A stretch of 64,000 nucleotides of DNA from Lysobacter sp. K5869 (GCF_018847975.1 NZ_CP072597.1:4255001-4319000), one strand, 5' to 3'; numbered from the stretch's first letter, positions 31,801-39,056 are shown. Made by a program: numbers and translations. Notes: generated by a model not told the origin, from the letters alone.

Positions 31801-34800
31801 GTTCTGCGCGCTGAAGCGCAACTCGCCCGCGCCGGGTTCGGCGTCGAACTGCGAGGCCGGCAGGAACGGATTGAGGGTCTGGCCGCCGTCGCGCGGCTGG
31901 TACAGCTTCAACGCGATGTCGCCGCCGCGGCCGAGCGGCACGCCGTCCTTGGCCGCGAGCTGGCCGTTGGGCAGGATCCGGCCGCCGCCGGACACGTCCA
32001 GCAGCGCGCCCGGATCGAGCACGATCGAACCGCTGGCGTCGCGGCCGGCGCCGTCCAGGCGCGGGTACTCGGACACGCTCAGGCTGATCTTGCCGCCGTC
32101 GATATGCGCGCCGCCCTCGCGTTCGTCGGCGACGCGGTCGCGGTCGTTGACCCACTGCCCGCGCGCGAGCAAACGGCCGCCCGAACGCACGGTGATGCCG
32201 CGGCGCGCGCCGGCCTCCAGCGCGGGATCGTTCTCGCTGGTCGCGCTGAGCGCGATCTCGCCCGAATCGGCCTGCAAGGTCCCGGCCACGTCGACGCGCG
32301 CACCGCTCAGCGCGATGCGGCCGCCGGCGTCGACGCGCAGGTGCGCGTCCTGCGCCACGTCGATGCGCGAGAGCCGGTCGTTGAGTTCGACCGTGCCGAA
32401 GCCGGCGCGGTCGAGCGCCTGGGTCGACAACACTCCGCCCTGCCCCTGCGGCAAGCGCTGCTGCATGGAGAAATCCGCGGCCACGTCGGGCACCGCGCCG
32501 GCTTGCAGCGTCCACAGGCCGTAACCGCTGCCGGCGACCGACACGCTGAGCTTTCCGCCCAGCGCCGGCGCGCCGCGCGCGCGCTGGTCGCGGCCGGATT
32601 CGGCGTTGGCGCGCAGATCGCCGGCCAGCACCAGCCCGGTGTCGACGCGGGTCGCGTCGCTGCCGGCGTCCTGGCGCAGAGTGATGTTGAGCTGGCCGCC
32701 ATCGCCGCCCTGGGCGTAATCGGATTCGTAATAGCGGTCCGAGCGCCCGAACGACGACAAGAAATACTCGCGCACGTTCCAACGCTGGTGATCGAGCGAG
32801 AACTGCCCGGCGAAACCCTGGTACGACTGCGACGGATCCGCACCGGCCAAGCGATAGGTGCGGCCGTCCGCGCCGATCACCCGCGGCGTTTCGACCATGC
32901 CGCCCTGGTAATGCAGGAAACCGCCGCTGACGTCGATCACCGAACCGCCGCGGGCGACGAACTCGCGCGCGCTGACGTTGATGGTGCCGCCGTCGATCAG
33001 CAACTGGTCGATCCCGCGCGGACGCTGATCGGCGTAGCCGGCGGCGTTGAACAGCGGGCTGCCGACCCAGGCGCGGCCGTCGTCGGTCACGCCGCGCTCG
33101 CGCGCGTCGAGCACCACTTTCTTGCGGTAGAACGCGCCGCCGCGCAGCAGCGGCGAATCGGCCAGTTCGTTCTCGCCGACGCGTTCGATGGTGATGAAGT
33201 TGTCCGACATCGGCCGCAGCACGTCGGCGAGGCCGGCGACGTTGATCTGCGCGCCGCGGTCGATCTGGATGCGCGCGACTTCGGGTTTGTTGCTGCCGTC
33301 GCGCAGCGGTTCCATGCCGACCAGATCGAGCTTGGCGCCGGGCATCAGCAGCAGCGAGTTCTCCTGCATGCGCATCTGCGCCGCGGCCAGCACCGCGCTC
33401 GGCGGCTGGAAGGCCTTGTCGGCGGTCGGCGCGGAGGTGGTCGTCTCGCCGTCGCTGTCGGGCAGGATCGCGGTGACCGAGCCGTTGCCGAAGCTGAGCT
33501 TGCCGCCGGTGCTGCCGCTCAGATCGCCCGGGCGATCGACGCCGGCCGAACGCGCGTGGTTGGCGGCGACGATGGAAATGCGTCCCGGCCGGCTGACCGA
33601 GGTGGTGGTGCCGACGTAGCCGTCCTGGTGCAGGTCGTAGCCGGTCAGCGTCACCGCGCCGCGGCGGCTGGCAACGATGCCGGTATTGTCGAGTCGGCCG
33701 TAACCCGCGTTCGGCGCGCTGGCCTGCGGCGCGACGCCGCTGTAGCGCAGGCTCAGCTCGTTGCCGTTGCCCGACGAGGCCGGCGTGGAGAACGCGCCGA
33801 CCACCGCGGCCAACTGCGCGTGGCCGTCCTCGGCGATCACGCTGCCGGCGTTGCTGAGATTCGGCGCGGCGACCAGGGCGAAACCGCCCGAACCGGTCTT
33901 GAGCTGCGCGCCGGCCTCGATGCGGATGTCCCCCGAAGCCTGCGGCCGCGCGGCGCTGCCGCCGGCGAATTCGGCCAGTTCCGACGTCAGCACCGCCACG
34001 TCGGCCTTGGCCCGGCGCACACCTTCGCCGATGAAGACGCGGTTGCTCTGGGCGATGTCGTTGCTGAAAAGATTGAGCGAGGACACCAGCAGCGAACGGG
34101 TGTTGACCTGGCTGGTGCCGCCGAAGATCACGCCGTTGCGGTTGAGCAGGTACACGCTGCCTTCGGCCTTGATCTGGCCGAAGATTTGGCTGGGCCGGCC
34201 GCTGGGATCGTCGACGCGGTTGAGCGCGATCCAGTCGTTGCCGCCGCCGGTCTGGTTGCCGCCGCGCTGGTCGAAATGCACCGTGGTGCGGCGGCCGACG
34301 TTGAAGCTCTCCCAGCTCAGGATCGCCTTCTTCTGGGTTTGCTCGATGGTGACGGTGACGTTACCGCCCGCATCGTTGTTCTGGGTCGGCCCCTTGGCGC
34401 CGAGCCACAGCTTGGACTGGTTCAAGCGCGGGTCTTCCACCGCGATCGCGCCGGGCTCGAAGCGCACGCCGGCGGCGACCTTGAGGCCGCCCTGGACCAA
34501 GCCGTCGGGCACTTGATTGGCCGCGGCCGATGCCGCCGCCGCGGCGCGCGCGGCGACTTGCGCGGCGTCGAGCGCCGAGCGCACCCGCGCGGCCTGGGCG
34601 AAGGCGTCGAGCGAGCGCTGCGCCATCTGCTGCGCCTGCACCGATTGCAGCCCTTGCTGCTGCACCGAACGCGCGGCCTGTGCGGCCGGATCGGCGCTGC
34701 GGCGCGCGAACGGATTGGGATCGGCGTGCGCGGCGCCGCCGACCAGGGCCAGCGAGATCGCCGCGCTCAGCGCCAACCGGCGCAGGCGCGAAGGACGGCC

Positions 34801-34833
34801 AGAATCGTTGCCGGCGAGGGGCTTGCGGGTCAT
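22867..34833 (-). CDS. Giant filamentous haemagglutinin-type exoprotein (TpsA, 3988 residues)
   Basis: This is a very large secreted protein of the two-partner secretion type. A signal peptide (residues about 18-37, ending AHA) is followed by an unusual Ala/Gln-rich, probably helical stretch of about 70 residues. The TPS secretion domain comes next (about 110-340), with the hallmark NRNGVIFGG at 231-239. More than 2500 residues of irregular beta-helix repeats (DVSGG, LRAGRD, GGxxRL-like) follow, then a DUF3739-like C-terminal region. I see cysteines only near the end: YVCDVDQYC and the terminal CGVNDPRC. There is no VENN motif and no toxin-like tail. ATG 34833 has AAAGGAAG seven bases upstream. 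The likely exporter is the TpsB at 41028-42623. Expected location is the cell surface or outside; the role in adhesion or biofilm is inferred. Confidence 0.93.
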   Translation of the reverse strand: MTRKPLAGNDSGRPSRLRRLALSAAISLALVGGAAHADPNPFARRSADPAAQAARSVQQQGLQSVQAQQMAQRSLDAFAQAARVRSALDAAQVAARAAAAASAAANQVPDGLVQGGLKVAAGVRFEPGAIAVEDPRLNQSKLWLGAKGPTQNNDAGGNVTVTIEQTQKKAILSWESFNVGRRTTVHFDQRGGNQTGGGNDWIALNRVDDPSGRPSQIFGQIKAEGSVYLLNRNGVIFGGTSQVNTRSLLVSSLNLFSNDIAQSNRVFIGEGVRRAKADVAVLTSELAEFAGGSAARPQASGDIRIEAGAQLKTGSGGFALVAAPNLSNAGSVIAEDGHAQLAAVVGAFSTPASSGNGNELSLRYSGVAPQASAPNAGYGRLDNTGIVASRRGAVTLTGYDLHQDGYVGTTTSVSRPGRISIVAANHARSAGVDRPGDLSGSTGGKLSFGNGSVTAILPDSDGETTTSAPTADKAFQPPSAVLAAAQMRMQENSLLLMPGAKLDLVGMEPLRDGSNKPEVARIQIDRGAQINVAGLADVLRPMSDNFITIERVGENELADSPLLRGGAFYRKKVVLDARERGVTDDGRAWVGSPLFNAAGYADQRPRGIDQLLIDGGTINVSAREFVARGGSVIDVSGGFLHYQGGMVETPRVIGADGRTYRLAGADPSQSYQGFAGQFSLDHQRWNVREYFLSSFGRSDRYYESDYAQGGDGGQLNITLRQDAGSDATRVDTGLVLAGDLRANAESGRDQRARGAPALGGKLSVSVAGSGYGLWTLQAGAVPDVAADFSMQQRLPQGQGGVLSTQALDRAGFGTVELNDRLSRIDVAQDAHLRVDAGGRIALSGARVDVAGTLQADSGEIALSATSENDPALEAGARRGITVRSGGRLLARGQWVNDRDRVADEREGGAHIDGGKISLSVSEYPRLDGAGRDASGSIVLDPGALLDVSGGGRILPNGQLAAKDGVPLGRGGDIALKLYQPRDGGQTLNPFLPASQFDAEPGAGELRFSAQNLRGGGLAGGGTLSLHARDILIGAAAGDALAADARTLRLDAGFFRDGDFGAYDLVARHDARILAGTPLSVSQRNFLPDLDALRELRSGGDLYAGLDASGAGRYGAFGRLDDYHRDAADFFLEAGAATGRTLQNVPGVDAIRDTLTLGRGAQVQVDAGGAVRLGSRGQLTVLGSVVAHGGSIDLSGDTSSNALSPSHSPSQVDYWRADKSVWVGADAVLDVSGVALLNPFETPLPNGGAAPRDGKVLDGGRIRLSNDGGYVVVEQGARLDLSGGRAMFDLPADGGSLGQAPLQPRAVWSDGGELVLAAAGGLFFDGRIQAAGGDAQARGGSVQLLTAQSVRPLDLGGGRAPLATSQIVFYQSGSRLDAAARAGGVIEPGRSQPSGTMHFQADALDGSGIDTVLVGIGEDGLIRGPGVVPVVFDGEVTLSPARALMINARAFQAGGERGAARLRSAYVSLQGLGGDAAVALAEPGQPGAATLSVEAGFIDIGGRVALRNFADASFDSRGDIRFHTPNEYQSATIANEVRRVPGELLTGGDLSFRAAQLYPATGETFIVRALGAKDAGGQRADTSIRIAGNGNAAALPLSAGGQLLLDATQIEQAGTLRAPAGQIVLGAANADDPATRALFNQLALTPTRKVTLAPGSLTSVSLDGRVLPYGKTVDSLQWDGNDVEQRLTAPPLKRISLDGAELALQDGARVDLSGGGDLQAFEWVAGTGGSRDLLSTYAVSYADGGSGTRASLYPDAREVYAIVPGAQSPLAASDPLLSQGAGGGQVGKSVYLSGVPGLADGVYTLLPGRYATLPGAFRVVQRSGGQDALASQNLTAPDGTHRVAGYYVDALSGAREARSQLFDVQSAAVWGQYSQYQLSRANKFFSEQASKAGRFAPQLPRDGGQLVLSAQRALELAARLDVAAADGGAAAQIDLVADAIQIRGRNQAAREGYVQLDAGQLSALGAGSLLIGGVRERGSDGTAISVRARDVLVSNDAASPLQGPEIVLVAKAGDGSQGVRLEDGSVIQARGALAGAGDLQLSVGQNADAASNRPAISGDGALLRVSNAGAATLQRRGLPAFAQSRGLLDIGAGARVDGGAALMLDASGNARVDASAVLAGRDIQASSGRVVFSADPNADYDGFVVGRNTLAQFGQAQRVSLRSYGEMAFYGDIEVDSDRELNLSARRFGGDGGRVRLRAQRLSLGNELGVQGGPAGDAPAGAGALELRGDAVAFTGGDSQFAGFDKVSVDAGKQISAGGRGSVDFGAADLRLQAPLIQAEGGAEQSLRSGGAIVLARVGEAAGDAARPQGGALELRGASVTGSALIRANSGRASLVATQGDVRLDAGSAIDVSALPKAIFDQPVYAPGGRIELRAERGGIALASGAGLDVSAAAGGGDAGELRLLAAQGAIALDGTLKGAAPKGQGGRIELDSGSALDLDALAQRLAQSGIDRSVSVRSRAGNLQLSAGQTLKAREVSLIADGGADALLRDAANGNVRVLGDIDASGSAGGRIELYGRHGVELQGRLLANGSAADKRGGTVRIGTGGRSDGTLNADYGYQNVLSDAAGVIRIGRDALIDVRGGSAGGLSGGKVELRAPLLVGGDVNVVIDSPAAIVGAREVGLEAYAVWSAADAVDPAHPERHFDGIVDPAGWYGADGKLVAGTWRDASGAELAAPQTPEQLATYLKTHYFTPDAANAAHQGFYGYIDGDGVKHEAGTLMRFAQNPGFAFGERFAGIANFRARPGIELQNPDASRDGGAIRVLTNWNLNSGDRNAPDFRYQGAAPVLTLRAAGDLQIAASISDGFYNYNAAGSGAVGTYDGSVGARNQWLQNTPPSMPDSLAFLPEPPQYDPNDESGQYYGQYDELFGMMTRPDSALDGIVGPGTSLMGFIDLLISIAGVGDAGIAEPAPPTGPGDYAGYLERYRGYVLDLANRVANGELPPMTWTPYLPVLGPVPPAADRTPSLQASAERPTPWLEQQLFGGDSSRYRFVAGADFASVAPDRAGSGAADIVFDGHTTLRKNGQSDLLLPNVLRTGTGEIELVAARDVRFADRDAPASVYTAGRPGEGTRADTSRPRVEGAGSPQNLNGALIAVTGAVTPEAAGDLSLRAGRDIVGNRQIRDSDGRRSGVAGTYLVQYWWPWMQTGNTISTDDGRTLSTSINFGAFAQGLLSVGGDIRLDAGRDLIEVSASSPTTWMRDGAGGLRQFGGGDLIANAGRDVLGGDFFVSKGAGALTAGGRIGSSYDLSVPVYIENISTSVSTMTSSVAPILAMQDAQWRASAAGDVDIGRVLNPSYARLSEREVDSQRFGANASFAATSVTGDVQLGSLSLGDALFGYGARDAGRPQSPYNIGSNSLFAQVLPSSVSLIAIAGDVSVRNGGQLFPSATGGLSLLAGGDVLLYSEQYPRLDTLRLLDIDPSWMPSPLQPLSSLPEATAFDFSRVDVFAPGRDQRANLHRDDREPVRIYALGDIVNGLPDQRQSFNTLTLDLPKPATIRAGRDIVDLDLRGQNYRASDATRVLAGRDLYDRPLGRSISGRVSRYGWLELGGPGSFEIQAGRDLGPFTSANEAYAFNQLRAEGGGIRTIGNRDNAGLGYDGADLVVRFGVAPGIDTRAFAARYLDPAGEESAAYRAWLADYVRQQRRDAGSDGGELSPQQAWAEFAQLPEAVQQRLADRVFLDLLERAGRDNKNPASPEFGKYAAGYRAINTLFPSALGYTANRLDGGANGADAPVATGRLDMRGSTLQTQQGGDVRILGPGGELLVGSVAAPPLVTNNRGETVIGPNQQGVLTLDVGDIGIFTDRSVLLAQSRIFTQRGGDLTIWSSNGDINAGKGAKTSSDKPPVRYVCDVDQYCRIDARGLVTGAGIATLQTATGGKAGDAVLVAPRGTIDAGDAGIRIGGNLIVAAQTIANADNIQVDGESLGIPVARNVDTGALSAASSANAGVNSVAEQMAEKRPAMGGRDLPAVISVQVIGFGQCGVNDPRCANAP

Positions 34834-34986
34834 GACGGCTTCCTTTGCGCGGGTAGCGGCGACGCGGCGGAGGCGTCGCTGTGGGCGACGCGGTGGAATG
34901 AAAGGTGCGTGGTACGGGCGGCGACGGCGCGGCGGCCGTCGCGTGTTGCTGCTTCATCGCCGCGCGGGAGCGGCGCCAGGAACAGC

Positions 34987-35004
34987 GTTCGCGCCGGCGC
35001 GAAC
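34987..35004. promoter_or_regulatory. Perfect 18-base palindrome upstream of the exoprotein gene
   Basis: GTTCGCGCCGGCGCGAAC is an uninterrupted palindrome in the 227-base gap between the small secreted gene and the exoprotein start. No T-run follows on the minus strand, so it is not a plain terminator. It could be an operator or an mRNA hairpin. That the gap exists at all, in an otherwise tightly packed operon, suggests separate control of the exoprotein. Confidence 0.35.
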
Positions 35005-35060
35005 GCGCCTTGCGCTGTGGCGCTTTCTGAGGCGTCGTCGGCCGCTCGTGCGCGCATCGT

Positions 35061-35492
35061 TCAATGCCCCGGCGGCCGCGACAGCGGCGTGGCGGGGAAC
35101 ACGCGTTCGGGGCGCTGCGGCGTGATCGACTTTCCGTACTGATTGCCGAGCCGCTGCCGCGTCGCCGCGGGCACGGCCAGCCCCTGCCCGATCGGCGCCA
35201 AGCGCTCGCCGGGCGAATCGGCGGCGTTGTTCGGCGCGACCTTGTCGACTTCGGACTTGATCGCCTCGTTGATGCAGTCCCAGCGTCCGGCTTCGTCGTG
35301 GCCGATGCGCACCTGCACGCACGGCGGCGGCGCGGGTTTCGACGCCGGCAGGATCCGCCGCTGCGCCGGCAGCGCCGCGGCGAAACCGAGCAACGCCACC
35401 GCCAGCGCCGCGCGCGCGAACGCGCCACGCGCGCCCGCCCCGCGCGAAGCCGCGCGGCGGGCGACGACGGCGCGGGCGCGCGGGTCGCTCAT
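35061..35492 (-). CDS. Small secreted protein within the two-partner secretion cluster
   Basis: This 143-residue precursor has an Arg-rich N-terminus followed by a hydrophobic signal (AALAVALLGFAAALPAQ). The mature part has two cysteines (PPPCVQVRIGH and RWDCINEAI) and ends in a Pro/Arg-rich tail with LGNQYGKS. The ATG at 35492 overlaps the stop of the coiled-coil protein gene (ATGA), so the two are translationally coupled. I do not recognise the family. Its position immediately before the giant exoprotein suggests a periplasmic helper in its secretion or processing. It is a good candidate for a new component. Confidence 0.75.
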   Translation of the reverse strand: MSDPRARAVVARRAASRGAGARGAFARAALAVALLGFAAALPAQRRILPASKPAPPPCVQVRIGHDEAGRWDCINEAIKSEVDKVAPNNAADSPGERLAPIGQGLAVPAATRQRLGNQYGKSITPQRPERVFPATPLSRPPGH

Positions 35493-36169
35493 CCGCCGTT
35501 CGACGCGGTGCCGGCGGTGCGCGCGGCGGCATCGCCGGCGCCGCATTGGGCGGTCTTGGCGCGCTCGTCCTCGAGCGTGTTCTCCAGCTCGCGCGCGCGG
35601 TTCTCGCGTTCGACTTGGCCGAAGCCCAGCAGCGTCACCCGCCGGCCCTTGGCGTAGGCCGGATCGCGGTACAGCTGCGCCAGTTCGCGCCCGGCCTGAT
35701 ACAGCGCTTCGCTGCCGGCGGCGCAATCGGCCGCGCGCGCTTGCGCCGCGTCCAACCGCTTAGCCAGTTCGGCGCGCTCGCGTTCCTTCTGCTGGGCGCT
35801 GTTCGCGGCTTGTTCCTGCGCGCTGCGCCACTTCTGCGCTTCGCCGCGCGCTTGCTCGGCCGAAGCCGAGGCTTGGCCCAGGCGCTGTTGCAGCGCCGCC
35901 AGTTGCGCGCCGTCGGCGGCCGGCGCCGGCTTGGCCGCGCGGTTCTTGAGTTCGTCGCGCTCGCGCTCGGCCGCAGCGGTGGCGGCTTGTTGCTGGGCCA
36001 GCGCGGCCTCGGCCGTGCGCAGGCGCGAGGCGGTGTCGCGCAGCGCGTCGCGCAGGCGGGTTTCGTTGGCGCTCTGCGCGTGCGCGGCGGAGGCGGCGAA
36101 CCACAGCGCCGCGAGCAGCGGCGCGCTGCGCAGCGCGGCGTGGCGGATCGAAGGCAGGGGCAGGCTCAT
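35489..36169 (-). CDS. Periplasmic coiled-coil protein of the secretion cluster
   Basis: This 226-residue precursor has a signal peptide (APLLAALWFAASAAHAQ). A long stretch rich in Ala, Gln, Glu and Arg from about residue 35 to 140 has clear heptad character and should form a coiled coil. The C-terminal part contains LLGFGQVERENRARELE. Two cysteines are present (ADCAAGS, AQCGAGD). The ATG lies 15 bases after the porin stop and the stop overlaps the next gene. It might bridge inner-membrane energy proteins to an outer-membrane partner, as periplasmic coiled coils do in other envelope machines; this is speculation from layout. Confidence 0.75.
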   Translation of the reverse strand: MSLPLPSIRHAALRSAPLLAALWFAASAAHAQSANETRLRDALRDTASRLRTAEAALAQQQAATAAAERERDELKNRAAKPAPAADGAQLAALQQRLGQASASAEQARGEAQKWRSAQEQAANSAQQKERERAELAKRLDAAQARAADCAAGSEALYQAGRELAQLYRDPAYAKGRRVTLLGFGQVERENRARELENTLEDERAKTAQCGAGDAAARTAGTASNGG

Positions 36170-36184
36170 GTCGGCGCTCCGCGA

Positions 36185-37906
36185 TCAGAACTGGGTGTTG
36201 AGGTCGAGTTGAACGACATCGACCGAGTACGGCTGGCCGGTGACCTCGTTCGCGCTCAGCCAGCGCAGCCCCAACCAGGTGTTGCGGGCCAGGCCGAGCG
36301 AACCGCCGACGATGAAGCCGCGCGCGTTGGTGCCGCCGAGGTGGAAGTCCGAATCGGTGAACGCGTCGGGCACCGCGTCGGTGTCCACGCGCTTGTAGCC
36401 GATGCTCGCGTTCCAGTCCCAGGCCTTGGCGATCTTCGGCTGGCCGACCAGCAGGTTGATGTAGTAACCCATGTCGCCGCCGTCGAAGATCGCGGTGGTG
36501 TCGGCCGGGTCGAGCGTGGGCTTGAAGTTGTTGAGCGGGCCCAGCGCGCGGATGCGCTTGGCGTCGTACTTGAGGTTCTTGACCACATCGGCTTCGAGCA
36601 CGATCTTGACCGGATCGAAGCGCGCGATCTCCAACTGCGCGTGCAGGTTGGCCACGCCGAATTCGCTGGCGTAGCCGAAGTACTGCAGCTGCGGACCGTT
36701 CGGCGCGCCTTGCGCCGGCACGATGTTGCGGATCGCGAACATGGTGTTGCCGAACTGCTGGAACTGCGGACGCGACAGGTCGGTGTCGCACACGTCCTTG
36801 GAGGTCGGCGCCAGGCACGGCGAGGAGAACTGGCCGTTGAGCTTGTCGAACAGGAAATAACCCAAGCCGACCTTCAGCGACATGTCGTCGGCGAAGCCCC
36901 AGTCCACGCCGGCCTGCGCGCCGTACAGCCACTTGTCGCGGCTGCTTTCCTTGTCGCGTTCCTGGGTCGAACCGAAGTCGAAGTCGGTGTTGAACACCGG
37001 GAACGCGCCGACGTTGACGAAGCTCTTGAACTGCGGGCTGTGCTGGAACGAGGCCTGCGCGGCCACGCCGTCGAAGTTCAGATCGTTGTCGAACAGCAGC
37101 TCGCTGGTCCAGAACGGATTCGGCGTGCGGCCGAAGTCGGCGCTGAGCCAGCTGGTCGGCTTGAGCCGGATGTAGGCGCGATCCAGCCACAGCGAATACT
37201 TGGACAGGTTGCCGCCGGCGCCGAGGCTTTGGTTGGTCGAGACCGGGCTGCGGTCGCTGCCGGTCGCCAAGCGCAGATCGGCTTCGACCCAATCGGAAAT
37301 CTGCGCGTGCATGCCTAAGCGCGCGCGCAAACGCATGCGCGCGCGGTTTTTGGTGGTGTTGACGTACGGCACCGGGTTGGCGACCGGGTCGGCCACGTCG
37401 TAGCCGCTGCCGCTGTTGAGCGCGGCGAAGCTGGGGAACTCGCGGTAGTTCTCGCCGTCGTTGAGCACGTCCTCGGCGCGCGCGCGCAGGTCGCCGTAGA
37501 AGCTGATGCGCTGGGTCCATTCCGGCAGCGCGTTCGGCGCCGCCCAGCCTTCGCTCTTGGCCTGCTGCACCACTTCGGCGCGCAGTTCGTCCTTGATCTG
37601 CTGACGCACCACCTCCGGCACGTAGGGCACCACCACCGCGCCCGGCGCGGTCTGGTAGGCCGGTTGCGCGGCGGCGACCGGATGCGCCGCCGCGCTCGCG
37701 CTGGCCTCGGCGATCAGATCGTCGGCCTGCCCGCGGGTCAGCACGCCCTTGGCCACCAGCAGGTCGATCAGCTTCAGCGTCACTTCGGGGCTGATCTTCG
37801 CGGCGTCCACCGGCGCCGCCAGCGCCGGCGCGGCGCAGGCCGACAGCAGCGCCAGGGCCAGCGCGCGGAAGCGAAGACGGCGGAGCGGTTGAGTCGAAGC
37901 GGTCAT
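36185..37906 (-). CDS. Putative outer-membrane porin of the secretion cluster
   Basis: This 573-residue precursor has a signal peptide (ALALALLSACAAPALA). A short helical/periplasmic domain follows (about residues 25-125) containing LIDLLVAKGVLTRGQADDLI and a predicted helix up to LPEWTQRISFYGDLR. Barrel strands then run to a terminal Phe (LDLNTQF). This layout matches the Pfam putative porin family. ATG 37906 has GGGA nine bases upstream; an in-frame ATG at 37936 is less likely. It lies 57 bases after the TonB-like gene. In a TonB-containing operon with no TonB-dependent receptor, this barrel is one candidate for the energised partner. Confidence 0.87.
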   Translation of the reverse strand: MTASTQPLRRLRFRALALALLSACAAPALAAPVDAAKISPEVTLKLIDLLVAKGVLTRGQADDLIAEASASAAAHPVAAAQPAYQTAPGAVVVPYVPEVVRQQIKDELRAEVVQQAKSEGWAAPNALPEWTQRISFYGDLRARAEDVLNDGENYREFPSFAALNSGSGYDVADPVANPVPYVNTTKNRARMRLRARLGMHAQISDWVEADLRLATGSDRSPVSTNQSLGAGGNLSKYSLWLDRAYIRLKPTSWLSADFGRTPNPFWTSELLFDNDLNFDGVAAQASFQHSPQFKSFVNVGAFPVFNTDFDFGSTQERDKESSRDKWLYGAQAGVDWGFADDMSLKVGLGYFLFDKLNGQFSSPCLAPTSKDVCDTDLSRPQFQQFGNTMFAIRNIVPAQGAPNGPQLQYFGYASEFGVANLHAQLEIARFDPVKIVLEADVVKNLKYDAKRIRALGPLNNFKPTLDPADTTAIFDGGDMGYYINLLVGQPKIAKAWDWNASIGYKRVDTDAVPDAFTDSDFHLGGTNARGFIVGGSLGLARNTWLGLRWLSANEVTGQPYSVDVVQLDLNTQF

Positions 37907-37963
37907 GCGTTGCGTCCCTAAAAGATGCGTAGCCAAAAAGAAGTCGTAGCGGTGCGCGCCGCC

Positions 37964-38632
37964 TCAGCCCGGCGACACCGCGCCGATGCGCAGGTTGATC
38001 GGTTGCGGCATTTCCGCCGGCGGCGCCTGCGGCAGCGAGCGGCCTTGCAGCGCGGCGACGATCGCCGCGTCGAGCTCGGGCTTGCCGGTGGTGCCGACGA
38101 TCTGCGAGCGCTGGATGGTTCCGTCCGGGTTGAGCCACATCGCCACCGTGGCGCTGTAGCGGCCCTTGCGGGTTTTCTCGCCTTGCTGCAGGTACTGCTG
38201 CACGGTCCGCTGCACCATCGCGGCATAACCGGCATACGGATTGCCGCCGCCGCCCTTGCCGCCGATGCGCGTGCCGCCACCGCCGGTGCCGGCCTGCAGG
38301 CCGAATTCGTTGTTGCCCGGCCCGGCGTCGGCGGTCAGTGGGTCGCCGGGCGGCTCGGCCGATTCTTCCTTCGGCGGCTCGATCGACTCGAACGGCGTGT
38401 TCTCCACCGGCTTGGGTTCTTCCATCGTCTTCTCCGGTTCCGGCGGAGGCGGCGGCGGTGGAGGCGGCGGCAGGATCACCTGGGTGATGCGCGGCGCTTG
38501 GCGTTTCGTGGTCGGCCCGGCGCCTTGCATCAGCGACCACACCAGCCACGCCATCACCGCGACGACGCCGACGACGCCGAGCGCGCCCCACAAGCGCGAG
38601 AACTTCGAGCCGCGGCCGTAAGTAGCGGACAC
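37964..38632 (-). CDS. TonB-like energy-transducing protein
   Basis: This 222-residue protein has a short cytoplasmic N-terminus and one transmembrane anchor (LGVVGVVAVMAWLVWSLM). A proline-rich spacer with ten prolines in a row and PEPEKTMEEPKPVE follows, then a Gly-rich linker, and a C-terminal TonB/TolA-type domain (YAAMVQRTVQQYL ... VAMWLNPDGTIQRSQIVG). This is the classical TonB architecture for carrying proton-motive-force energy across the periplasm. It follows exbD by 19 bases and is part of the exbBD-tonB set of this cluster. Its outer-membrane partner is unknown. Confidence 0.9.
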   Translation of the reverse strand: MSATYGRGSKFSRLWGALGVVGVVAVMAWLVWSLMQGAGPTTKRQAPRITQVILPPPPPPPPPPEPEKTMEEPKPVENTPFESIEPPKEESAEPPGDPLTADAGPGNNEFGLQAGTGGGGTRIGGKGGGGNPYAGYAAMVQRTVQQYLQQGEKTRKGRYSATVAMWLNPDGTIQRSQIVGTTGKPELDAAIVAALQGRSLPQAPPAEMPQPINLRIGAVSPG

Positions 38633-38651
38633 GTCTAAGCCCCCCGCCCGC

Positions 38652-39056
38652 TCAACCTTGGCCCTGGCGCTGCGAGGCCAGGCCGATGGACGAGATGCCG
38701 AGCTTGCTGCACAGATCCAGCACGGCCATGACCTTGTCGTACTGCACCGCGCGGTCGCCGCGCAGGATCACCGGCAATTCGGCGTCGTTGGCCAGCGCGT
38801 TGCGCAATTGCTGCTCCAGCTCGCTCATGCTGACCGGCACCGCGTCGATGCTGACCTGACCGGCGTTGTCGATGGCGATGACCTTGGTCTTGGGCTGCGA
38901 CAGCGGCTGCGCCGCGCTGGCCTTGGGCAGGTCGACCTTGATGCCCTGCACCGCCGCGGTGGTCATGATGATGAAGATCACCAGCAGCACGTAGGCCAGG
39001 TCCAACATCGGGGTGATGTTGATGTCGTCGTAAGGCTTCTTGCCCTGGACCTTCAC
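38652..39056 (-). CDS. exbD: ExbD/TolR-type proton channel subunit
   Basis: This 134-residue inner-membrane protein has a short N-terminus (KKPYDDINITPMLDL), one transmembrane helix (AYVLLVIFIIMTTAAV) with the conserved Asp at its start, and a periplasmic domain with LPVILRGDRAVQYDKVM. The Asp in PMLD is the proton-conducting residue of the family. The ATG overlaps the stop of the ExbB-like gene (ATGA), so they are made together. Length and motifs are normal for ExbD. Confidence 0.93.
   Translation of the reverse strand: MKVQGKKPYDDINITPMLDLAYVLLVIFIIMTTAAVQGIKVDLPKASAAQPLSQPKTKVIAIDNAGQVSIDAVPVSMSELEQQLRNALANDAELPVILRGDRAVQYDKVMAVLDLCSKLGISSIGLASQRQGQG

Noticed and set aside
28901..32782. 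Long out-of-frame open frame on the minus strand inside the exoprotein gene
   Set aside because: Arg/Ala/Gly-rich shadow frame without start signals or homology. It does not indicate a frameshift, because the main frame is continuous throughout.
22867..34833. Contact-dependent inhibition (CdiA) or polymorphic toxin identity for the giant exoprotein
   Set aside because: No VENN motif, no toxin-like C-terminal domain, no small immunity gene downstream; a terminator follows directly.
23869..35142. Very long open frame (over 3700 codons) on the plus strand, opposite the giant exoprotein
   Set aside because: It is a compositional shadow: high-GC coding sequence leaves one antisense frame without stops. 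The translation is low-complexity (Arg/Ala/Gln/Val-rich) with no domain, while the minus-strand frame has a signal peptide, TPS domain and ribosome binding site.
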